A DNA stretch of 64,000 bases from an uncultured Kushneria sp. (GTDB taxonomy: Bacteria > Pseudomonadota > Gammaproteobacteria > Pseudomonadales > Halomonadaceae). The stretch is from the NCBI RefSeq assembly GCF_947497025.1, contig NZ_CANMFC010000002.1, positions 372,001 to 436,000 on the forward strand, given 5' to 3'. The notes beneath the pieces were generated by a model. The model was not told the DNA's origin, searched no databases, and worked only from the letters and a program-made list of their open reading frames with translations. A program made the translations under genes and the position numbers. Of the stretch, positions 8,173 through 16,085 are shown piece after piece (within the stretch, counting starts at the first letter, position 1; every line of letters begins with the position of its first letter).

Positions 8173-10026
8173 TTACCCGTGATCGTCCGGGTCGGTGCTG
8201 GTGCCGGGGGCGGCCACCCAGCGGCCCTCGATCATGTCCAGCCGCTCCCACCAGGGATCGCGCATCACCTGCGGCCCGTCCTCCTGAGTGAAATCCACCA
8301 GCTTTTCCTGCTGCGGGTCGTGCCGTGGCCACTGTGGCAGGCCCTCGCCGTTGGGGTCGCCGGTCAGCGCGAAGTTGACCACGTAGCGATGAAAGGCGGT
8401 GGCCGTGGTGCGATCACTGTCATCAATGGCGTCGCCGTAGAGCTCATCAAGACGGTCAAAGAGATAGGGAATATCGGTGGCATGTGGCGCGCCTGCCCAG
8501 TCGGCACGGCGCGGGGCGGCGACGTGCGAGAAGCGATAGCGCCACACCGGCTGGCCGGCGGCGTACATTTCATCGGCAATAAAGCGCGCCGGTTCCGTCA
8601 TGGTGCGATCGCGCCCGATCTCCTTGGTCAGCGTTTTCAGGTTGACGTTGCCACTGGGGTCATAGAGTTCGCGCATGCGATCGGCATTATCGCCAAAGGC
8701 GTCAAACAGCTCGGTTTTGGAGGCGGCATCGGCGCGCCCCAGATCCATGCTGGTCGAGCCGATCAACAGCGGTATCCTTCGCTGTTGCTGCTGTCTGAAG
8801 CGGTTCTGGGTCTCATCGACCAGAAGCCGGCCATCGCGCACCGGCCCGCCGGCATAGGTCTCGCGCTCGCGGTTGGGGGTATACATCATGCTCATGTTGA
8901 GATCCCCCGTCACCGCCTCGGCCGGCAGCGCGCGCAGCGCCTCACGCGAGGCTTCATCGTTGCCCTCGATGCCGTGGCGGTGGGCAAAGCGCGTGCCGAA
9001 GGTGTCGGCCGATGGATTGTCAGGGGTATCTTCGTGCAGCTCATGGCGCACGGCGCGCAGCCCGCGGCCGCCCCCGGACATCACCACGGCGCGCTGAAAG
9101 AGCCCTTCGGTGGCAGGGCTTGCCATCAGGTTGAGAATCGAGTTGCCGCCGGCGGATTCGCCCACCAGGGTGACCTGGTTCGGGTCGCCACCGAAGCGGT
9201 CAATGTTGCGTTTGACCCATTCAAGCGCGGCAATCTGATCCATGACGGCGTAATTGCCCGCCGGGGCATCATTGCCGTCTTCGCCGTCCAGCGCTGGATG
9301 AGAGAAAAAGCCAAAGCGCCCCAGCCGATAGTTCAGGCTGACATAGATCACGCCATCACGGGCAAAACTCTGGCCGTCATAGGCCCTTGATGACGCGCCG
9401 CCGTTGACGTAGGCCCCGCCATAGAACCAGACCACCACCGGAAGGCCCGTGTCATCCGCCTCGGCGGTTTCTTCATCAGGGGCGTCATCCCGGGCGCTGT
9501 CCGGCGCGTCCCCCCGAGCGCCATCGGGTTGCCAGACATTGAGATAGAGACAGTCTTCATCGGGGCGCTCATCATCGGGTGAGGCGCTGCTGGACAGTGG
9601 CTTTTGCATGCAGTCGCGGCCAAATCGTGTGGCCTCGCGGACGCCTTGCCAGGGCTGGACGGGCTGCGGTGGGCGCCAGCGGTTCTCTCCCACCGGAGGT
9701 GCGGCAAAGGGAATGCCGCGATAGACCGAAAAGCCCGGCGCCTGCTCACCGCGCAGCAGGCCCTTCTCCAGCCGCACAATCGGCGCGCTGTCCGCGGCGG
9801 CCTTGAGAATACCCGCCACCTCAAGCGCCATCGCCTCATCCACTGCGACAGGGGCGCGGTCATCTCCCGGTGCGTTAACCACCGCAAGGGCGGCGGTCTC
9901 ATTGACCGACTCGGCCACCGGGGCAGGGGCCGTGGGCTCTTCGGCCACAGTGATCCCTGTCAACAGGCTCAATACGGCCCATGTCATCAGGATGACACCC
10001 TGTCTGCCTGTCGCCGCTGCCCGCAT
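8173..10026 (-). CDS. Exported type-B carboxylesterase (paralogue 2)
   Basis: The start at 10026 is chosen because GGGAGAGG precedes it and the N-terminus (MRAAATGRQGVILMTWAV) then forms a signal peptide; a frame start at 10074 would bury it. The 617-residue protein repeats every landmark of its neighbour: PPVGENRWRPPQPVQPWQG, DEDCLYLNVWQPDG, FYGGAYVNGG, GESAGGNS, and a late PHATDIPYLF histidine region. It has an extra Pro/Ala-rich segment of about 70 residues after the signal and an Asp/Glu-rich insert near residues 170-195 (DDAPDEETAEADD). Acidic surfaces of this kind are common in halophilic exported enzymes. It likely hydrolyses short-chain esters. Confidence 0.92.
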   Translation of the reverse strand: MRAAATGRQGVILMTWAVLSLLTGITVAEEPTAPAPVAESVNETAALAVVNAPGDDRAPVAVDEAMALEVAGILKAAADSAPIVRLEKGLLRGEQAPGFSVYRGIPFAAPPVGENRWRPPQPVQPWQGVREATRFGRDCMQKPLSSSASPDDERPDEDCLYLNVWQPDGARGDAPDSARDDAPDEETAEADDTGLPVVVWFYGGAYVNGGASSRAYDGQSFARDGVIYVSLNYRLGRFGFFSHPALDGEDGNDAPAGNYAVMDQIAALEWVKRNIDRFGGDPNQVTLVGESAGGNSILNLMASPATEGLFQRAVVMSGGGRGLRAVRHELHEDTPDNPSADTFGTRFAHRHGIEGNDEASREALRALPAEAVTGDLNMSMMYTPNRERETYAGGPVRDGRLLVDETQNRFRQQQQRRIPLLIGSTSMDLGRADAASKTELFDAFGDNADRMRELYDPSGNVNLKTLTKEIGRDRTMTEPARFIADEMYAAGQPVWRYRFSHVAAPRRADWAGAPHATDIPYLFDRLDELYGDAIDDSDRTTATAFHRYVVNFALTGDPNGEGLPQWPRHDPQQEKLVDFTQEDGPQVMRDPWWERLDMIEGRWVAAPGTSTDPDDHG

Positions 10027-10104
10027 GTCCTCTCCCTGTCCGTCGATCCCCTGAGTGAGACTAAAGATGGACACGGTCGTTCACTCGGGCAAGGCGCCCC
10101 GGGA

Positions 10105-11433
10105 TCAGATCAGGAACATGGCGATGCCCAGCACGACCCCGGTCACCAGCATGACCACCGAGGTATAGCCCATGATGTCGCGAATCTGCAGGCCGGCAAT
10201 GGCCAGCAGTGGCAGTGTCCAGAAGGGCTGAACCATGTTGGTCCAGGCATCGCCCCAGGCCACGGCCATGGCCACATTGGCCATGTCGGCATCGAGCTGG
10301 CGGGCGGCATCAATCACGATCGGTCCCTGCATGACCCACTGGCCGCCGCCGGCCGGGATAAAGAAGTTGATCAGACCGGCGCTAATGAACGAATAAAAGG
10401 GCAGTGTTTCGCTGGAGGCGATCGAGACCAGCCCACTGCCGATATCGGTGGCCATGCCGGTGCCGCCGATCACGCCCATCATGGCGGCGTAGAAGGGAAA
10501 CTGCATGATAATCCCGTAGGCCGTACGCGACCCGCCGGTACAAAAGGCGATGTATTCGCGGGTATGACGGGAAAACACCAGCCCCAGAGCAAAAAAGCCC
10601 AGAATGACCGTGTTGATGTTGACCCCGCCGCCGGTCACGAAGTGATCCAGCAGCCAGAGCAGCGCAATCACGCCCAGCGTCAGCGGGATCAGTCGCGAGT
10701 ACTCAAGGCGCTGGGCCGGCGTCATGTCCGCGCGCTCAGGGTCCTGATGAGCGGTCATGTCATCGCTTTGCTCGCTGTCCGGCAGACTGGTGCGGGGCTC
10801 GTTGCCGCGCGGGCGCATTGACACCAGTACGGCCGGCACCACCAGCACCATGGCCGCCAGAATGGCCAGATTGCCGATCGAAAAGACCGTCTGAGACACC
10901 GGAATGATGCCCATCTCGGCTTCCAGAAAGTGGCCCGGATTGGCGATCACGGTCGGGATCGAGCCGCCGTAGCCGCCGTGCCAGACGATAAACCCCGAAT
11001 AGGCCGCTGCCACCACCAGCGGATAGTGCACCCGGCCGCGGTGAACAATCCCCATCTCGCGGGCGATCAGGCCCCCGGCCACCAGCCCGAACCCCCAGGA
11101 AATCCAGCTGCAGAGCATGGCCACCAGCGTCGTGGCGATGATGACCTGCACCTCGGTGCGCGGCAGACGGGTAAAGGCGATCAGCGCCCGCCGTACCGGC
11201 CGGGTATGGGCCAGCGCGTAGCCACTCACCAGCACCAGAATGATCTGACAGGTGAATTCATAAATACTGAAAAACCCGTTGCCCCAGTAGTCCAGCACCT
11301 GGCGGGGAGCGTGGCCGTCGCCCCACACGATGCCCAGCCCCAGCACCAGAAGCGTGAGAAAAAACAGAAAAACAAAGGCATCCGGCAGATAACGTTCGGC
11401 GATGTGAGTAAACAGACGGCCAATGACACGCAT
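10105..11433 (-). CDS. atoE: Short-chain fatty acid transporter, AtoE family
   Basis: The 442-residue protein has about ten to twelve transmembrane helices. Family landmarks are ERYLPDAFVFLFFLTLLVL, CSWISWGFGLVAGGLIAREM, HGGYGGSIP, FFIPAGGGQWVMQGP and GDAWTNMVQPFWTLPLLAI. AtoE-type carriers take up short-chain fatty acids such as butyrate or acetoacetate across the inner membrane. It is 78 bp upstream of the second esterase on the same strand. Taken together, the three genes look like an ester-cleavage and acid-uptake unit; that link is inference. No beta-oxidation or CoA-transferase genes are next to it. Confidence 0.9.
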   Translation of the reverse strand: MRVIGRLFTHIAERYLPDAFVFLFFLTLLVLGLGIVWGDGHAPRQVLDYWGNGFFSIYEFTCQIILVLVSGYALAHTRPVRRALIAFTRLPRTEVQVIIATTLVAMLCSWISWGFGLVAGGLIAREMGIVHRGRVHYPLVVAAAYSGFIVWHGGYGGSIPTVIANPGHFLEAEMGIIPVSQTVFSIGNLAILAAMVLVVPAVLVSMRPRGNEPRTSLPDSEQSDDMTAHQDPERADMTPAQRLEYSRLIPLTLGVIALLWLLDHFVTGGGVNINTVILGFFALGLVFSRHTREYIAFCTGGSRTAYGIIMQFPFYAAMMGVIGGTGMATDIGSGLVSIASSETLPFYSFISAGLINFFIPAGGGQWVMQGPIVIDAARQLDADMANVAMAVAWGDAWTNMVQPFWTLPLLAIAGLQIRDIMGYTSVVMLVTGVVLGIAMFLI

Positions 11434-11794
11434 GAAGGGTCAGGCTCCCGGGGTTGTCATGGATTGTTGTTATGGATGGTTGTGATGCGTACAGCGACAG
11501 GCACCGTCGAGTATCGACGTGGCTCGGGTCGCCTCGAACGCTAGACGTCCGGGGGGATCACTGCCCTGGCAGAAGTGCTCATGGGCGGTGTGATGCGCAA
11601 AACTTCAGCCTGAGGCGGGTTTGATGAATCCTTTGCCACGCTCTGGCATGGGGCGGTCGGCAGATGGGAGCCGAAAGGGTGTTCACCGTCAGGGCCGGTG
11701 GTTTAAGGCTTTAGCGAGATCATGAAGGAGAGGGTTCATTCATGCGTAATGGCGGATGGGTGCAGAAGGCCTCAAGCGGCAGGGAAGAGCGCTT
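11434..11794. other. Intergenic stretch, no convincing gene
   Basis: This 361-bp gap carries the presumed promoter of the leftward atoE operon. The only coding hint is a 29-codon frame starting at the ATG at 11742, with a strong AAGGAGAGG ribosome-binding site, running into the 3' end of the DUF2235 gene on the opposite strand. I would not call it a gene without conservation evidence. No repeat or terminator was recognised. Confidence 0.5.
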
Positions 11795-12763
11795 TCAGCC
11801 CCGGGGCTTTTCCCGGGCTGCCGGTCGATAGCCTTCAACCTGCTCGATACGGGCCTGCACGCTGTCATCGATCAGGGCATCCGGCGGGTAGTGGCGATGT
11901 CGGATACCCAACAGCTGCCACGCCCCCGCGGCCTTTTGATGCAGCACGCCCGAGGGGTCCCCCTGGATACGGGACAGATCGTTCTGTTCCAGCAGCAGCC
12001 CGTGTTCGGTGGCGCGCTCCAGCATCCAGCGCAGGGTAATGTCGGCGAGTCCGCGCTCGGGGTACATGCCACCCACATCGCCGTGGCTGCCGGCGAACCA
12101 GCGCTGCTCGATGTGCTGCTCGTCACCGGCGCTGCTTTCATCCCAGGGCGTCGGCGAGAAAGGCCGGCGCTTTTCGTCCAGAGCCAGGGCATGGAAGGCG
12201 TAGCGCACGCCCGGACTCAGACGGCGGTTATGGAACTTGCGCATCGAGATCAGACAGCCCAGCGCCCCGACGGTATCCCACACGCCGACCAGCCAGGGCT
12301 TGCAGGATCGGGCAAAGGTGTCGCGAAAGGTCTTGAGGCTTGTGGCGTCATCACCCCGCAGATAGCGTCGGGTGATCTCCTGCACCATGTTGTCGTGATG
12401 CGGATAAAGAATGCCGCAGCGGTCGATCATCGAGGCCAGCGAGCGCGCCGTGAAGGCGCCACGGCTGAAGCCGAACAGAAAGACCCGGTCGCCGGGCTCG
12501 TATTCGTTCATCAAAAAGCGGTAGGCATCTTCCATGTTCTGCTGGATGCCGTAGCCGAAGGCCGCCCCCAGGGCGCGCCCCAGTGCTTGTCCCACATTGA
12601 TGCCGAAAAAGGGCGCGGCAAAGGTGCCGACGCCCGGGCTGTAGAAGGCCTTTTGTTGATCGCCGTGACGTTTGATCAAGCGAAACAGGTGAACCACGTT
12701 GGTATTGACGCGACTGAACTGCTGATTGGTGCCATCGCAGCACACCACAAGATTCCTGCCCAT
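11795..12763 (-). CDS. DUF2235 family alpha/beta-hydrolase-like protein
   Basis: The 322-residue protein begins GRNLVVCCDGTNQQF (the CDGTxN signature) and carries FLFGFSRGAFTARSLA with the putative nucleophile Ser100. The later segment GSHGDVGGMYPERGLADITLRWML contains the expected Asp/His region. This defines the DUF2235 family, related to Tle1-type phospholipase effectors of type VI secretion. No VgrG, PAAR or immunity gene accompanies it, and there is no signal peptide, so a free-standing cytosolic hydrolase is as likely as an effector. The substrate is unknown. The next gene on the same strand is 87 bp upstream. Confidence 0.85.
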   Translation of the reverse strand: MGRNLVVCCDGTNQQFSRVNTNVVHLFRLIKRHGDQQKAFYSPGVGTFAAPFFGINVGQALGRALGAAFGYGIQQNMEDAYRFLMNEYEPGDRVFLFGFSRGAFTARSLASMIDRCGILYPHHDNMVQEITRRYLRGDDATSLKTFRDTFARSCKPWLVGVWDTVGALGCLISMRKFHNRRLSPGVRYAFHALALDEKRRPFSPTPWDESSAGDEQHIEQRWFAGSHGDVGGMYPERGLADITLRWMLERATEHGLLLEQNDLSRIQGDPSGVLHQKAAGAWQLLGIRHRHYPPDALIDDSVQARIEQVEGYRPAAREKPRG

Positions 12764-12850
12764 CGATGCCGCTCCGCCCTGATATCGAAGATATGTCGGG
12801 CCCCTTAGCGTAGCGGCTGGCAGTGTCTGTGCCAGTCACATCGGACGAGC

Positions 12851-13459
12851 TCAACCCGGCGGGCGATAGAACCGGAACTGACCGGTTTCTGCCGTCTGCA
12901 CAAAACTCGATGCCCAGTTCGGGGTGATGCCGCGGTGATGGAAAAAGAGCGCCCCGTGCGTGCGATCGCGCAGGCTGCCGTTGAGCGCGCGTCGGGCAAT
13001 TTCGCGGGCGGCGGCGTACTCCTTCAGCTCATTGGCTTCATCCGGACGACCGTCGCACCACCAGGAAAACTGACAGCTGCCGGTTTCCGAGCCTTCCTGC
13101 ACCACGCCGCACAGGGTCGTGGGAAAGCCGTTGCTGCCGAGACGATTCATGATCACATTGGCCACGGCCTCCATCTCCCGAGCGTTGGTGCCCTTGGCTT
13201 CCCAGTAGATGGAGCGGGCCAGACAGGTCACCGCGTCATCCAGCGGTGCCTGACCGCGCGGGTCGATTGCGCGCGTGCCGTCACGGGTCAGGCGAACGTC
13301 GGGAGGCGGGGGTTGAACGCCGCCCTCGCTGGAGGCGCGCTGCTCGAGCAGCTGCGCCTTCTGCTGCGCCATGGCGCGCTGGGTGGTCTCGGAGGCCTGA
13401 ACGGAGGAAACGCCCAGACAGGCGACAAGACTGACAATAACCATCAGGGAGTAACGCAT
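12851..13459 (-). CDS. Exported cell wall hydrolase (SleB/CwlJ-like domain)
   Basis: The 202-residue protein opens with a signal peptide (MRYSLMVIVSLVACLGVSSVQA). After a low-complexity Gln/Arg linker comes the Hydrolase_2 domain: TCLARSIYWEAKGTNAREME, AVANVIMNRL, FPTTLCGVVQEG, CQFSWWCDG and GALFFHHRGITPNWA. The EAxG glutamate is the expected catalytic acid of this lytic-transglycosylase-like family, which in spore formers opens cortex peptidoglycan and in Gram-negatives trims the wall. It probably acts in the periplasm. Gene order gives no further hint. Confidence 0.88.
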   Translation of the reverse strand: MRYSLMVIVSLVACLGVSSVQASETTQRAMAQQKAQLLEQRASSEGGVQPPPPDVRLTRDGTRAIDPRGQAPLDDAVTCLARSIYWEAKGTNAREMEAVANVIMNRLGSNGFPTTLCGVVQEGSETGSCQFSWWCDGRPDEANELKEYAAAREIARRALNGSLRDRTHGALFFHHRGITPNWASSFVQTAETGQFRFYRPPG

Positions 13460-13628
13460 GGCCGCTCTCGTGGCGAAGGAAGCCCTATCCTACGCATCCT
13501 CACCGGCACCGGAAAACCGTCTTTAAGGCCAGGGCGCGGGCGGCACAGATTAAAAAAGCGCCCGGGCGGGCGCTTAAAGGGGAAAGAATGAATCGACAAG
13601 GATCAACGGATCGGCAGGGATAAAAGAC

Positions 13629-14441
13629 TCAGTCGGTTTTCCAGCCCTTTTCAAACAGCATCTTGCCGGGCCATGTGTAGGCCATCACGCCGCCGTCGGC
13701 GAGAATGGTCTCGCCGGTGACAAACGAGCTGTCGTCGCTGGCCAGAAACAGCGCCACCTTCGCCATCTCCTCGGGCCTGCCGAGTCGACCCATCGGCGTG
13801 ACCCACTTCTGGGCCTCGCGGAACTGTCGACCGCTGTCGTCTTCCGGGCTGCCGGCCAGATTGCTGACCAGCGGCGTCTCGATGGTGCCGGGGGCGAGTG
13901 CGTTGACACGAATGCCACTGCGGCCGTAGTCGATCGCCATCGTCTTGGTCATGTTGGCGACACCGCCCTTGGCCGCGTTATAGCCCGAGCGATCCAGATC
14001 GCCGGCAGACGCCGACATCGAGGTGGTGTTGATGATCGAGCCGCCGTTGTCCAGCATCAGCGGGATCAGATACTTGCTGACCAGAAAGGTGCCGCGCAGG
14101 TCGGTGGCGATGATGCGGTCAAAAAGCTCGGTGGGATATTCGTGCAGCTTGCCGCCTTCCTGATCGATACCGGCGTTGTTGAACAGGATATCCAGTCGGC
14201 CATGATCGGCCCTGACCTTTTTGGCGAAGCGTTTGACGTCCTCTTCACTGGACACATCCAGGGTATGGCCCTCGGCCCGGTCGCCGGCTTCCACAATGGC
14301 GCGGACGGTGCGCGCCACGTCATCTTCGCTGATATCGGCGCAGATGACGGTGGCACCTTCCTCGGCAAAGGCTTTCGCCGTGGCGGCACCGATGCCGGTC
14401 GCGGCGCCGGTAACCACGGCAATGCGTTGATCGATTCTGCC
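13629..14441 (-). CDS. SDR family oxidoreductase (glucose/3-oxoacyl dehydrogenase-like)
   Basis: The start at 14441 is preferred because AGGGAG lies seven bases ahead; the frame could extend 14 codons upstream. The 270-residue classical short-chain dehydrogenase has the cofactor motif TGAATGIGAATA, the NNAG box (LFNNAGIDQEGG), the catalytic Ser in NTTSMSAS, and YNAAKGG with Tyr and Lys. The C-terminal GETILADGGVMAYTWP is usual. An acidic residue after the second strand (ICADIS) suggests NAD preference. The substrate cannot be inferred. Confidence 0.9.
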   Translation of the reverse strand, partial: GRIDQRIAVVTGAATGIGAATAKAFAEEGATVICADISEDDVARTVRAIVEAGDRAEGHTLDVSSEEDVKRFAKKVRADHGRLDILFNNAGIDQEGGKLHEYPTELFDRIIATDLRGTFLVSKYLIPLMLDNGGSIINTTSMSASAGDLDRSGYNAAKGGVANMTKTMAIDYGRSGIRVNALAPGTIETPLVSNLAGSPEDDSGRQFREAQKWVTPMGRLGRPEEMAKVALFLASDDSSFVTGETILADGGVMAYTWPGKMLFEKGWKTD

Positions 14442-14582
14442 CATGATCGACTCCCTCTGATTGGCAGGTGGCATCATGTCCATGACGCCCTGGAGGGCCT
14501 CAATAAAGCAGTTGCCCGGCCCCTGTGCCAGCTCAACGGCCGGGGCGTCGTGTCGCAGGGGCGCGCCGGGTCGACGGTGAGG

Positions 14583-15491
14583 CTATTCAGTGCGCCACTC
14601 GGCGCCGGTCAGCTCACAGGAGACCTGCCAGAGCCGCTCGCCTTCAGCCTGATCACGTGCCGCCTTTGAGAGTCGGGCGCGTTTGGGGGCCCCGCGTGTT
14701 TCCCCCGGGCCATCGGGACCAAAGTAATCGCCCGGGCGAATGTCGCTGGCGGTCGCGGCGTGGATCGTGGGCCGGGCACCCTCGGTGGCATTCTGGCTCA
14801 GAAGCGGCATGGCCAGACGAAAGAGCGTGCCCACCAGCGGCCGGCTTTTGACGCCGTGGTTGAACAGCGCCGTGCGCGACAGTCCCGGGTGCGCGGCCAG
14901 GCTGTCCAGTCCCCACAGCTCACTGTTGCTATGGCGCTGCAGGGTCTGGCTGAACATCAGCATGGCCAGCTTTGACTGGCGATAGGCGCGCCAGGGGTCG
15001 TAATCCCGTTCGCCCTGCAGATCATCGAAGTCGATGCGCCCGCCCCGGTGAGCAAGGCTTGATAGCTGCACTACCCGCGGGGCGGCGGCGTGCATCAGCT
15101 GTGGCAGCAAAAGGCTCGTCAGCAGAAAGTGGCTCAGGTAATTGACGCCGAACTGACGTTCGAAGCCCTCCTCGGTGAGCTCGCGCCGGGGCAGCGCCAT
15201 GACACCGGCGTTGTTGATCAAAAGATCCAGCGACGGCTCGCGTGCCTGCACGCGGGCGGCAAATTCCCGCACTGACGTCAGCCGGTTGAGATCAAGCCGC
15301 TCAAGGCGCACGTCGGCCTTGGGAGCCTCGGCCCGCAGCGCTTCTACCGCGGCCTGCCCCTTTTCTTCATCACGCGCCGCCACGATGACCCGGTAGTGCT
15401 GATGCATCAGGGCACGGGCGGTTTCAAACCCCAGCCCCGTATTGGCACCGGTCACCACGGCCAGCAGCCGTCTATCGGCGTGATCATTCAT
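14583..15491 (-). CDS. SDR family oxidoreductase (retinol dehydrogenase-like)
   Basis: This 302-residue short-chain dehydrogenase belongs to the longer RDH/WWOX-like branch. It has VVTGANTGLGFETARAL for cofactor binding, VIVAARDEEKG (Arg after strand two suggests NADP), LINNAGVMALP, and the YRQSKLAMLMFS Tyr-x-x-x-Lys motif. The segment LAAHPGLSRTALF is typical. It follows the ABM monooxygenase gene on the same strand after 37 bp, so the two are probably co-transcribed. In related bacteria such genes are annotated only generically, and the physiological substrate is unknown. Confidence 0.9.
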   Translation of the reverse strand: MNDHADRRLLAVVTGANTGLGFETARALMHQHYRVIVAARDEEKGQAAVEALRAEAPKADVRLERLDLNRLTSVREFAARVQAREPSLDLLINNAGVMALPRRELTEEGFERQFGVNYLSHFLLTSLLLPQLMHAAAPRVVQLSSLAHRGGRIDFDDLQGERDYDPWRAYRQSKLAMLMFSQTLQRHSNSELWGLDSLAAHPGLSRTALFNHGVKSRPLVGTLFRLAMPLLSQNATEGARPTIHAATASDIRPGDYFGPDGPGETRGAPKRARLSKAARDQAEGERLWQVSCELTGAEWRTE

Positions 15492-15528
15492 GACAATGCT
15501 CCGCAGTGGACAGGCAGGCCATCACGCC

Positions 15529-15861
15529 TCAGGCGTGATTTTTCTCGCTGATGGTTTGGATGACCTCGAACCCTTCAAATTTCGGCGGTCCCAGATAGAG
15601 CCCTTCGCGGCGGCTCTGACCGGCATTGGCATGCGCAGCGCGAAAGGCCTCGGAGTGGGTCCAGGCGTCGAAATCCTCGCGCGAGCGCCAGATCGTGTGG
15701 GAGGCGTAGAGCACGTGATCCTCCTCGGCCGGACCGCGCAGCATATGAAACTCGACAAAGCCGGGCAGGCCCTGCAGGTGGGTTTCACGCTCCAGCCAGA
15801 GCTGCTCGAACTCCTCCACTCGTTCGGGATTGACCCGAAAACGGTTCATGGCAATAAACAC
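15529..15861 (-). CDS. ABM-fold monooxygenase (heme-degrading or quinol type)
   Basis: With the GTG at 15861, which has AGGAG at ideal distance, the protein has 110 residues and begins VFIAMNRFRVNPERVEEFE, exactly where antibiotic-biosynthesis-monooxygenase (ABM) domains begin. An upstream ATG at 15885 would add eight residues lying over the ribosome-binding site. The segment LPGFVEFHMLRGP followed by VLYASHTIWRSREDFDAWTHSEAF recalls IsdG/HmoA-like heme oxygenases. The gene is divergent from a TonB receptor across a Fur-like box, which suits iron metabolism, but that role is inferred. Confidence 0.8.
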   Translation of the reverse strand: MFIAMNRFRVNPERVEEFEQLWLERETHLQGLPGFVEFHMLRGPAEEDHVLYASHTIWRSREDFDAWTHSEAFRAAHANAGQSRREGLYLGPPKFEGFEVIQTISEKNHA

Positions 15862-15986
15862 CGGATACTCTCCTGTCATCTTCAATCGGGCGCACCGTGC
15901 GCCGGGTCATGTCATGACGATGGCACCTTGCCGGCGTTCGGGCAAGATGCCGATGGTGGTGCGGGTATATTAAAAAAGACTCTATT

Positions 15987-16005
15987 GAGAATGATTATTA
16001 TTGAC
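15987..16005 (+). promoter_or_regulatory. Fur-box candidate upstream of siderophore receptor 1
   Basis: GAGAATGATTATTATTGAC matches the 19-bp Fur consensus at 14 of 19 positions by my count. It overlaps the -35 element at 16001, so binding would block the receptor promoter when iron is plentiful, and it also lies in the control region of the divergent ABM gene. Confidence 0.75.
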
Positions 16006-16029
16006 TTTAAGTGAACGCCTTTCCAGAAT
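16001..16029 (+). promoter_or_regulatory. Promoter of siderophore receptor 1
   Basis: TTGACT (16001-16006) and CAGAAT (16024-16029) are spaced by 17 bp. The same pair with an 18-bp spacer lies at the same distance before the second receptor gene. The predicted transcript would start near 16036, giving a leader of about 50 nt. Confidence 0.6.
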
Positions 16030-16055
16030 CCCTTCGCTTTTTAATATCAATAACG

Positions 16056-16072
16056 GGTGCGTCAAACGCATC
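16056..16072 (+). promoter_or_regulatory. Leader hairpin next to the receptor ribosome-binding site
   Basis: GGTGCGTCAAACGCATC folds as a seven-base-pair stem with a three-base loop and is followed at once by AGCAAGGG, the ribosome-binding site of the ATG at 16086. The aligned hairpin of the second receptor gene (24425-24441) keeps the stem with changed bases. Confidence 0.6.
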
Positions 16073-16085
16073 AGCAAGGGACATC

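Noticed and set aside
11795-12763. DUF2235 protein as a type VI secretion effector
   Set aside because: No VgrG, PAAR, adaptor or immunity gene is near, and the family has many members not linked to secretion.
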